Assembly (NCBI GenBank): GCA_916610825.1
Contig: OU744451.1
Span: 8,933,441 to 8,997,440, forward strand
Length of the DNA stretch: 64,000 nt
Reading direction: 5' to 3'
Source: Haliclystus octoradiatus
Lineage: Eukaryota > Cnidaria > Staurozoa > Stauromedusae > Haliclystidae
Position numbers and translations under genes: made by a program. Positions within the stretch are counted from its first letter, which is position 1; the number at the start of each line of letters is the position of its first letter. Positions 1 through 12,000 of the stretch are shown piece after piece. The notes beneath the pieces are model-generated. The model had not been told where the DNA came from and did no database searches. It saw only the letters and a program-made list of their open reading frames with translations.

Positions 1-151
1 ATCTGAAAGGAGTCACATAGGCTAAAAGTCCATTGTAACTTAATGGAAGTCTCTGTAGGTTTTAAATATGCAGGTACATTATTCAAAGGTATCATGCAGT
101 TTCTTACAGTACAATCAATTCGGCATCAATTTTCAACTATTGAACATCATC

Positions 152-315
152 CACTACGGATTTTGAAAATCTGAAAACCTACTGGAAACCTACTAAAAAC
201 ATACTGAAAATTACAGAATATGCTACTTAATTGGGTCATTTTCAGTAGTTTCAAATTTTAAGGTGAATTCCAGTATGTTTTCAGTAGTAATTCAGTAGAT
301 CCAAGATCCATAGTG
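152..315. repeat. Short MITE-like element rich in CTACTGAAAAC motifs
   Basis: The ends are imperfect inverted repeats: CACTACGGATTTTG on the left and ATCCATAGTG on the right. The interior repeats CTACTGAAAAC and its complement (for example TTTTCAGTAG) several times, so a strand can fold on itself. A related element lies at 60605-60818. No coding sequence is present, and it was probably moved by a transposase encoded elsewhere. Confidence 0.5.
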
Positions 316-425
316 ATCAGAAAGATCTTATTATCTGTAGTAGTCTACTGTATGTGATTTTCCATGTTGGAAAGGAATCTACAAGTTTATTGCAAAACTT
401 GTATAATCCAATCACTTAATCTTAC

Positions 426-3400
426 CTTGGAGTGAGTTATAAAATGTTGCTCTACTTTTCTTATGACTAGCAGATCCACCGACATCTAATAGCTCAACAA
501 AAACATCTTTTTCAATTCCCATTCGACGATCTGTGTATTTATGGAGCTGAAAAATAATAAAATAAAATTGTAAAACAAAATATTTATCCAATAATCAAAA
601 CCAAGTCTACTTTTCTCTTAAATGACAGCTATATGACATTAAATGGCAATTACACATATGTAGCTTTTTTCAACTGCTTTTTTTTGTAATTTAATCGACC
701 TAGGGAATCTTAAAAATCTAAGATATATGTTTGATTGCGCTCCTTGTCTAGTAGCCTGACTGATCGTCATGAATCACTCTTGAATTTACCAACTATTTCA
801 TATACAAATCATTCTCGGTATATATGTATCTGCTAATCAGCCATTGACATCCAAGCAGACGTGGAATTTCAAGAGTTTATCACAAATTGTAACCAAAAAC
901 TTGATGAAGATGCAGCCTTACGTGAAGCAGAAACTCAGACGGGAAAGATATTATACGATATTCATATTTTATGAATAAATGCTTGAATCCAGTTTTATGT
1001 CATGTATTTTACATGTTTCATCTACAGAAAATGTAGAGAAATGGAATCATGGAAAATTAACATTATATTATTGCAACATGACCATTATTGCAACTTAAAT
1101 CTTGATAGCCTACAGAAGAGACGCTTACATTCTGATTTAATCTTATATTTTAAACTAATTAATAATTTAGTAGAAACTGATGATACTTCCACATTTCAAA
1201 TTTCCCGCCACGGACGATTGCTCATGTCTACTTCTTATTTAGATGTGTATCGAAATTCATTTGGTTTACGCAGTGTACATATATATGATCAATTACCTTT
1301 AATTACCCGTTCCTCAAAAAGTGTCTGTACATTCAAAGCTAAAAAAAATTACTGAAGAAAATATCGAATTTCTTAAATGTAATTAAATCAATTTCTTTTT
1401 GTATTCACATATTTTGGATCTAAATCAACATTTATTGTTGTTTTACAGAAATAAAAGAAATTCATTCATTCATTCATATACAAAGAGTCACCTGGTGCTG
1501 TCATAGTGATCTTATGGTACAGAACTCTATATACAGAAACTGTCATCATTATCTATACAAAGTCACACCAATTCTGACCATAAATCGATAATAATGTTAA
1601 AGGACTTATCGCCATTGTATTATTGTATTATTCACCTGTTGTATATCAAAACGTTAGGACTTATTCAGTGGGTCAATGTCTGATAAAGAATTATTACCTC
1701 AACAAGTTTTTATGACACTTTTGCATCAAATGAAAAATGATTTTATTATGCAGCCTGGAGACATAGTACTACGCGACAAATGATTCATTGGTTCTAAACA
1801 GGCTGTTGAAGAACTTGATGTTCAGCTGAGGATGCCAGAGCGTAAAATTTATGCATATTCAAAGAATTTGTTGATAATTCATTTCTAAATAATTTCCCTG
1901 AAAAGGCATTCTTCCATTGCGAAAAAGCAGTCTGCGTTTTGCAAACTTTGTAAAGAAACGTTGGAGAAAGGAGAAATTTTGATTGTTTGCGATTTCGCTG
2001 CAAATTATTCCTTTCTTATTCAGGATGAAGTCCAAGGATTTCATTGGAATAATTCTCAGGCAACCTAGCATCCATGTGTGTGCTATTACAAAAATAATAA
2101 TGATAAATTGATGCATGTGGATTTTGTAGCAGTGTCAGATTGCTTGACACATGACACTGTTGCAGTCCACATGTATCAAAAAACACTTGTGAAATTTTCA
2201 GAAGATTTTTTGGGATATTTACCGACAAAATTTTTGTACTTTTCGGACGGCTGTGCAGTGCAGTATAAAAACTGTAAAAATTTTACAGTTTGGCTTATCA
2301 TAAATTGAATTTCAACATTGATGCCAAATGGCACTTTTTGCAGCTTCACATGGAAAAGGTCCTTGTGATGGAGATGGAGGGTCATTGAAAAGACTTCAGC
2401 AAAAGTCTGTCAGCTATTTGATTTAACATCCAAACTATGCCCAAAGTAAAATTTTCCTTTTTTTCAAAATCTAATTGGAAAACAAAAAAGAAATCTTGTC
2501 CAACAGATTTAAACTTGCAAAAACCGTTGTTAGAACTAGAAGTATCCATTGCTTTATCCCACTGTCAACTACGTGCATCGAAGTGAAAGAAGTTTCATCA
2601 ACAAATGTTTGTAGAAGTGTTAACTTGGGCAGTTCTCGATTATACCTATTCAATTTCCTCGCATTGCATTATGGATCAAGGCGTATTGGCCTTCTTGAAG
2701 TTTCAATTAAAAAATGGCGGATTCAAATGTTGAACAACTTGATAATGCCAGTTCTTCTAGTTCATCTGATATCGAATTTGAGAATACTGGAATATCTATA
2801 GTCAGTGAAGTTGTGCCTTCAATACATGAAAGAGCTAATGAAAATGTTATTTCTCAAGAATCTCTTGAAAATAGCGAGATGGAAGCACTGGAACCTGAAA
2901 ATTCTGTTGATGCCGATTGTGATAGTAGTTCAAGTTCTTCGAGTTCAGTAATGACTGCACTTATTACTAAAAAGAAGAAAACTATTGGTGGGCATACATG
3001 CTATGTTCCTCATTGCTACAATAACAGCAAACGTGATTTATCGTTTTCCTATTACCGTTTCCCCTCTGGCAATAGACCTGAAAAGATAACATTAAGAAAG
3101 AAATGGGTTAATCTTATCAGCCCAAAAGGGTTTGTGGCTAACGCCAATCACCGTGTTTGCTCCGCACATTTTCCTGGTGGAAAAAAAACTTACATGAAAA
3201 ATCTACCGACGATTGTGCCAAAGACAACAAGGCCAACAGTACCAGTTTCTCGAAGTACTACAAGGGCTAGAAATCGGCATTTTATTGCACCTGCTGCAGG
3301 CTGTAGCAGTCAAAATACAATAGATGAGGTAGATGATGAGGTAGATGAAACTACATTTTTACGTAATAAGTTGCAAGAAATGGAGAAAAGGCACCAGGAG

Positions 3401-6400
3401 GAAATAGAAGCATTGAATGGCAAAGTGAATGAACTTCAAGAGAAAATTACTCATATAGAGTCTCAAGCAGCTGCATCTATGTTCTCCCTTAATTCTTTGA
3501 AAGACAACCAGAAAATGTTTAAATTTTACACAGGCTTGCCAGATTACCTAGCCTTTAAATTGTTATTTGATTCTTTTGGCAGTTCTGTGGACAAATTAAA
3601 TTATTATTTGTCAAATACCAATGCTGATAAGTTATCAGAAGATAGAAAAAAAACGTGGTCGTAAGCGCAAACTCAGCCCAGAAGAGGAATGTTTTATTGT
3701 TCTTGTGAGATTGAGATGTGGGCTATTGGAAAAAGACTTAAGTTATAGAGTTGGTATTTCTGCTGGTTACCTGTCCAGAATTCTGATCACATGGTTTGAC
3801 TTTCTACATCACAGATTCCGCCAATATCCCATTTGGTCACCACGCTCCGTAATCGATGAAACCATGCCTGAATGTTTTTCAAATTGCTACCCAAGTACAA
3901 GAGTTATTATTGATGCCACAGAACTTTATATAGAGATGCCTGGTTCTCTCCGATCGCAGGGCATAACTTACTCCAGTTATAAACATTATAATACTGCAAA
4001 GGGATTGATTGGAATTTCACCCTCTGGCTATGTCACATTTGTTTCAGATTTATATGCGGGTAAAACTAGTGACAAGGCGCTTACTTAAGCATGTGGAATA
4101 TATTCCTTATTAGAGAGTGGTGATTCTGTGATGGCAGATAAAGGTTTTACAATAGCAGAAGATTTGCCAAATGGTGTCACTTTGAACATTCCTCCTTTCC
4201 TGGGTGACTCGCCTCCCTTGACTGTTGCTCATGAAAATGAGACCAGACAAATAGCATCTTTGCGTGTTCACGTGGAAAGGGTGATACGACGAATTAAAAT
4301 ATTTCGGATTATAAAGTTTGTTTTTCCATTGAGTATGGCTGCTACACTTAATCATGTGTGGGTAATTTGTGCTTATTTGACAAACTTTTTAGCTCCTCTT
4401 GGTATTGAAAGTGACGAAATTTTATACCCGGATTCTGATAGTGACTAGTTGATATAAATGAAGTTATTTTGCTAGTGTTTTCTACATAACACAACACATG
4501 TTAAGTATTGAAATTATTGTTCTGACTTACTAATCATCAGAGAATAAATTTACCACTACAATAAGCAGTCTTCGTTTTCTCTGGATGTTATCATTTTTTA
4601 TTGTAACTACAACTGATGTCATTATTATTGGTTTAACATTTCATATAAGGACCACCCGTCTCTCTAGGTCACAGAAATAAGGCTGTACTGTTCCAGTTAT
4701 TGCTAGGCACTCATACCTTATTATTGACTTACATCTGATATAAAGACCACCTGTCTCATTGGGTCATTATAAGGATGTACCGTTCAAGTTATTACTAGAC
4801 ATTGATGTCATTATTATTGGTTTTACATTTCATATAAGGACCACCTGTCTCTCTAGGTCACAAAAATAAGGCTGTACTGTTCCAGTTATTGCTAGGCACT
4901 CATACCTTATTATTGACTTACATCTGATATAAAGACCACCTGTCTCATTGGGTCATTATAAGGATGTACCGTTCAAGTTATTACTAGACATTGATGTCAC
5001 TATTATTAGTATTACATTTCATATAAGGACCACCTGTCTCTCTAGGTCACAGAAATAAGGCTGTACTGTTCCAGTTATTGCTAGGCACTCATACCTTATT
5101 ATTGACTTACATCTGATATAAAGACTACCTGTCTCATTGGGTCACCGAAGTAGTGTGTGCTTTTTAGAAATAATGATACTGTTTGGTGTCTAAAATTCAT
5201 TTGCAGTAGATAGATAGATAGAAGTTTATTTCAATCATTGAAAAGTACATACCGAGTAGGCAAGTTTTACATTGAGTAATTGAATTTACAATGATTGTTG
5301 TCACCCCGGGCAGGGTAACCCCAGAAAATTAAATCCACAATTCTAATGTAAACTCACTTAAAATGGTCAGAAGTTGTGAAGGGGGGCCTCAAATATTGGA
5401 ATATGAAAAAAAAACTGAATTATTGTTTCATTAACCCTGTTTTTTCTGCTGAATCAGCATTTTTTCAAAAATAAAAACCTTCGAATATTTCGAAATTCTG
5501 TGAACTGATGGTAGTTAAACTGCTGTGCAAGCTTTGATACTACAATAACTCCAAACTGAACTAGAAGTTTTCTTGTACCTCAAGCATTCTCGAAATTATT
5601 GAAATTTTAGAAAATCAAAGAATTTTTCGCCTCGATGTAATGTCAAATTTGTCACAGCATGTCAGGTTCTCAACATACTATCATGATTATAGAACAAAAT
5701 AATAAACACTATATCTGTACCTCACAGCCAAAATTTCAGCTACATAGCTCAATTGGTTCTTGAGATATATCAAGTTGAACTTGCGGAAACACGCGAAAAC
5801 GAATTGTTGAGAAAAAGCAGAAACAAATGTAAGACAAATAAATGTAATTGAAAAATTCCAAAAATATTGATAAATGTAAGTTTTTTTTATTATATATGAT
5901 AAATAAACTGCAGGGGCAATATATAAGGTTAAATAATTAATTTTCAGTGTCTGCTGCAAGTCCTGGAGCATAGTCCTTTCTACTAGCATAAGCACTCTCC
6001 TGATTGATTTTGCGTTTTTTTTTTTTATCAGAAACTTCTGAGTTTTTTATCCTGGTCTTATCTCCAGCTCGTAGGTAGTCTGTTGTGTACCTACTGTCAC
6101 TTACTCCAAGATGGGCTAATACAGGAAGCTTAGCCAATTTTCCATTGTTATATTGTATAGCAGCAGAAGCAACAGCCAAACGTATACGCTCTATACCAAC
6201 AAAGACTTCTTTCGGACACAGAGACCAGATTTGGTGATGAAAGCTTTCATTGACGTTTTGTGTCCCACCGTGCAGACATTTGGACAATAAATCAGTGTGC
6301 GCCAAGCCATCAAAGACAGGTTTCATTTCTTTGATGACATATGGTGGCAGAGTTGGTACGCTGTCCACTTTTCCTGTTTTTACATTGCACCAATCTCCGC

Positions 6401-8694
6401 ACTTTTTGTGATCACCGGCCTTGTGGTTATATATTGCCCAAATGGCTGTACGCATCGCCTTTTCGTCTCCACAATGCTTTCTTATTGCAGCTCCATAGTG
6501 CCCTTGTATCCGATGAATTACTTTTTTTGTCAATTTTCCTTTACCACTGATCCCTTTCGTTACTTTTCCCTTTTCTAATTTGTACTTTTTTTTCTTGCAA
6601 TCATTTACAAGCGTCATTAGTCGACGACCCATACGTTTCTGAATATGGCCTACACATTCTAACTTGGTAATTTCTTTGTTGATATAAATTGGTGGATCTG
6701 CACCTGACACACTAGCATAGCCCTTTGAGTCGCCGTCGCCAAGGTAACCTGTGTATTGCAAGCCATACTGTTCCTCAGATCGATTGAAAATGTTTGTGAC
6801 GCCTACAGTTTCCATTGCCCCAGCTGAACCAGTATGATTTTTCTTGCATATGTGGTCTGTGGGAGCTTTTTCACCAAGGGCACAAATTGAGCAATAATTG
6901 GTAAGAACCTCGTAATCAACTAGCTTTGATGATTTTCCATTCACAGTTGCCACAGTAATTATTCCATTTTTGCTGACAAAGCCACGCTTCTGCCATGTAC
7001 CATCACACGACACTGTAACTTCGTTACCTTTTTCTGCCTTGACTTCATCAGCTGCATCTTTCATACTTTTTTGGGCAACGACATCAAAAGCTCTCAGGAT
7101 TCTATTCTTATTGTCATCCCAGTGTGGCTTTGTGACTGGACATGGGAGATCAAGTAGGGCACAGAATCGTTTTGCACCTTCATAATGCAGCCCATTTTCA
7201 AAAGTTGCAAATTGTAATCGGTCATTTATTTGCTTCCTCCTAGTGCCTTCTGAATTCGACGAAGACAAAAGATTGCTGTTGCTTTCCTCGCAAGAACACG
7301 TAAATTTCAGTGTAGATGCAACTCCAAGAAGACGTTCTTCATCGAATTCCAACTTGAAGCCACAGTATTGGCAACATAAATTTGTTATAAATGAAATTAA
7401 TGTGCACACATTGAAGATTCGATTGCCAGTGATGGTATCATGGTTTTCAGTAGGTGCAGACAAGAATTCAAGTGTTGGTAGTTTTGAAGCTGATGCTGTT
7501 GCAGATGTGCTTGAAGGTTGGCTATCTGTTGGAACTGCTGATGTTGATAATGACGTAGATGGTTGATTGTCACATTCATTTTCATTTGACGATGAACTCG
7601 ATGTTGATGACTGTTGACTATCACTTGATAAATTTGAAGTTGATCGTGTTAGACGTCCAGTGAAACGATTTCCATGGAATTTACGAGCATTGCTCTTTCT
7701 TCTACCCATCCTACATTAGATAGTAGAAAATATTAATATAATATATAGTAGATCATATATATATGCTAGAAACTTCACAATATCACAAGCAAAAGGCAAA
7801 CACAAGTTGAAAGCAACACTTCATATGATAAGCAGATCAAATAAGAAACAAATATATCAGACATAAATTCTTACCTTTATGATGTTCAGCCTCGAAAAAT
7901 ATCAAAGGACCGACCAACTTGTTGATAAATAAAACGTTCCAAGGATTTCCAAATGTTTTCTACTTGTTAAACTGAAAATTCCTTTTACTATAATGCTAAC
8001 AAGCAACTTTTTATTCTTATTTCGCTGTAAAAACAGGGTGGGAATAAAATCAGCTGTGATGAAAACGAAGATCCGCCATTATGAACTCCAACGCATTCTA
8101 TCACGTGACAGACTCTAAACCAATCAGCTTTTCATGCATCTCATTATAAATATTGGCCTATTGTTCTGGATTGAAAAGCAGCCAATATTTGACAGCTTGT
8201 AGCTACTCAAGGGCTGTAAACAGCAAACTAAGAATACCATTGTTTTCAAGTTCAAAGTCTAAGCAACAAAATGATATGCGCCATGTTCATTTTGAACCTT
8301 CGTAGGAGAAACGGTAAAAGTTGAAAATGATCAGGAAAATTGCTCAAGTTTTGCGGAAAATAATCAAATTATCTCCAATAAGGTAACAAAAAACGCTTTT
8401 TTCTACAACATATCAACTTCGAAGTAAAAAATAGTTTACATATTTCGAATATATATATATTTAACTACAACAAGAGAAAAAAATCAAAAATTCGATTTTT
8501 TTTAGAAAACTTTGGATTTTTTGGGGTTACCCTGCCCTTAAGCAGTTTTGCTTGTTTATTGGGGGACAAAGTTATTTACATTTTGATTTACTTAACAATA
8601 AAAACAAATGAATAAAAAGAGGAAGTCATAAAAAGAAAGTAAAGTGAAAAAATAAAAGCAAATGTAAAAGGAAGAAATATGTATATAGGGCCTA

Positions 8695-8729
<35 letters not shown>

Positions 8730-8916
8730 GTTTCAAATTTAATAAAAATTTAAAAGTATTGGCAGGTGAACAGTGCTCAATGCTTGTAAATAGCAGAGCG
8801 GTAAATAATAATAGAGTCAAGAAAGACACACCATTTTTGCTGTTACTTGAAGTTTCACGTTGTTAAACGATCATCAGACAGAATACAATTAAAAAATTTT
8901 TTTTAATTAAAAAAGT

Positions 8917-8947
<31 letters not shown>

Positions 8948-9057
8948 ATAGAGTCAAGAAAGACACACCATTTTTTTAATTGTATTCTGTCTGATGATCG
9001 TTTAACAACGTGAAACTTCAAGTAACAGCAAAAATGGTGTGTCTTTCTTGACTCTAT

Positions 9058-9091
<34 letters not shown>

Positions 9092-12000
9092 CTTTTCTAG
9101 GCCTACGGATGTTAGGTCATATGTGCAACACAGTCACAGATCTACAATATTCACTTCAACAGGTTTTTTTAAATAAATTTTTATAAGATAAGTCCTCAAT
9201 AATTTCCAATATTGCAGGTTGACTGTTTTACACAAGTATTACATGTTATTATTATGTGATATCATAATCTGATTAAACATCATTTATTCTATACAAAAAT
9301 CTGCAAAAAAAATTATTCTTCGATTGCAGGCAATAAAAACTCCTTGAAAAATTCATTGAGTTCAGGTAGGATAGTATCATTCCAGGATTTGGCATCTCCT
9401 TCGATCCGTTCGATATGCATATCACGAGTAGTATATACAACAAAATCAATCCAAGAAAGTTGCGCAACGTTCATAACTCCTTGGCATTGATAATAATAAA
9501 CACTTTTGCGTTTCAATGTAGGTGTGTTATTTTCCAACCTTAGATAAAATGACTTGTCATTTATACACACACGCTTCTCTAATTGTAATATTCCTCATTT
9601 TGTAGGGACACTTAAACTCTAGCCCATCAACAAGGGTATCACCATCAAATAGCAATGCATCTGGACTCGCACCAAGCCATGGCCATTTTGGGTTGATAAT
9701 TAATCCAGATTGAGTAGCAGTATAACTTGACTGTGCCATATACTTGTCCAATGCAACCTTTTCGTTATCAAGACCCCACTTGAGTTGTACAGGCATTTTA
9801 TTTGACGGACCCTTCTTTCTTTTTAAAACTTCGTCCAGTATGCTTTTGTGGTATATGGTCTTCCTCCTGTTCATAATTTTACCAAACATAGATGCTGTCA
9901 ATTGCTTAGCTCGCTCCCTTATACCACATAGCTGAGCATGAAATTGAAATTATTGACAAAGACATAAACAATAATGTAGAAAATGTGTCTGACAAAATTC
10001 AGCAGATTGTAGCTGACGAAATGTTACCATCGTCATCTACCGTAGTAATAAACAACACAAAGTCATCCGAAAAAAGACAAGTGATAGACAAAAGTTTGCT
10101 GAAGTTAAAGTTGGTGCAGATAGCCGTAAATATTGTGGAATGGGTGACAATATCAGAGAAATGGCAACGTCATTAGCTGCTCTGCGTTTGATGTTATCTG
10201 ATGATGATATGGACAAATTATATTCCGTTATAAATTCATACGCAGAAACTAAAGTGGAAATCAATAGACCATGTCGTACGTTTAAATTGATTCTTATTTC
10301 AAAGTCAGAACTTGGCAGTATTGATTGCTCAGGGAATTGATAAAGGACCCATTGTGAAAGAATACTGGTCCACCAGTGACTTTTACACGTAAGTTGATAC
10401 ATAAAAGTATTTCCTAGGGCTAGGTTTGAAGCTATATACCATACCATGCTTCATGTGGGAGAGGAGTCAGATGGGAATCGTAATTCTGGTAAAGAGAAAA
10501 TTGAATCTTATATAAATCTTTTGTTGTCAAAATTCCAAAAGGTGTTCTACACCTTCAAAGAAGTAAGCATTGATGAAATGGTCATTAGATGGAAAGGCAG
10601 GTGGAAATATAAACAGCATAACCCTAACAAGCCTGCAAAATACCATATCAAAATGTTTGGACTTGGCGATGCTGCAACTGGGTATGTTTACAATATCTTG
10701 ACATACTTTGAGTCACACACGTCGTATGTTCTCTGACAATGGGAACAAGAGGCATGCGCAGAAAATATTTGAAATATGTTGGCCACCCTTGAAGGGGAAT
10801 CACATTTAAGCAGACCGATGCTACATGACCCATGCTCTAATAAAATTTCTGAATGATAGAAAAATTTACTATACAGGAACACTGAACAGGAACAGAGTGT
10901 GGTTCCCCAGAAGTAAAAACCCCTAACAAAATCATTGTGTAGCTAAATATTATAAGGAAGTCACTGAATCTGGTTCTAATACATCTGATGGGATTTTAAC
11001 AGCAATTTGAAGAGATGCTAAAAGCTAAAAGCTTTGTATAATTGTATTGACGTATGCTATTGCAGAAAATGTCACTGTTCAGCGTCCACTCAAAGAAGTA
11101 GAAATGCCTTGGACGGTTTACGACAGCAGTTTTGTTTCTATTTTCGGTTCATTCTTTAACAAAACAAATCTATACCATAGCTTTCTTTGGCGGATTTCTT
11201 AAGGTTTCCCTCATATTCAATAGCAACGGCCACAGTATGCAATCCTTCTATTGCTCTACTTCAGTTCAATTTGTCGAGCGTAAACGCAAGGAAATAGAAA
11301 TGCCTTGGACAGTGAACAATTATAATAGAAACATGAATGGATGTGATTTAGCTGATCAGATGACATCACATTATCCCCAGTATCAGAGAAAAGTTTAAAA
11401 ATGGTGTAAAAGAGGTTGAGTAAAAAATCATGTGGACTTCATCCTATCTCTTCTACTTTATTGAGGAGCTGTCTAGTTCCTTTAGTTTCAGTTTTAATGA
11501 AACTAATCAATGTTTTTTTGAAATATGGCATTGTTTCTGACAACATGAAGAAGGCTTTACTAGATCCAACGCTCCAGTCAAATCAAACTTTCTTGATCAT
11601 ACAGTTTATGGAAATCATCGACCAATCTCCAACATTTTGTTTATTTCGAAATCATGTGAAAAATTTGTTGCATTGCAATTAAATGATCTCTTTGATAATA
11701 ATTTCAATGAAACATATCAAAGTGTGCTCATAAGCCTTGTCATAGTACAGAGTCAGCTCTGAGTTCAGAATGATGTTCTGAGAGTACCGGCAATAGATAA
11801 TAACAACTGTGTCATTTTGCTATTATTAGATCTGTCTGCTGCTTCTGATACAGTGGACCATGGTATTTTATTGCATCGTTTTTCATCTGAGTTTGGTATA
11901 AATGGCATTGTCTATTCTTGGTTTGAATAATATCTTGTTGATCATAAACAAACTGTATGTATTGAGTATACTTGCTCATCCAGCCGTCCTTTATTAATCA

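Larger units (their letters stand above)
8805..9061. mobile_element. Fold-back (hairpin) MITE with hammerhead-like motifs in both arms
   Basis: The arms of about 85 bp are almost perfect inverted repeats. AATAATAGAGTCAAGAAAG on the left matches CTTTCTTGACTCTATTATT on the right. They are separated by a TA run and a second partial arm start. The flank AGTGCTCAATG...CAGAGCGGTAAATAATAATAG also precedes the fold-back at 46764, so the two belong to one family. No ORF is present. The copy at 15570-15826 is part of the duplicated block. Confidence 0.85.

Noticed and set aside
4614..5147. CRISPR-like array
   Set aside because: The repeat is a head-to-tail minisatellite without unique spacers, and the DNA is animal nuclear.
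6297..7624. Several open frames of 69-107 codons overlapping the Mutator-like transposase
   Set aside because: They are shadows in other frames of the intact minus-strand ORF and lack protein-family features.
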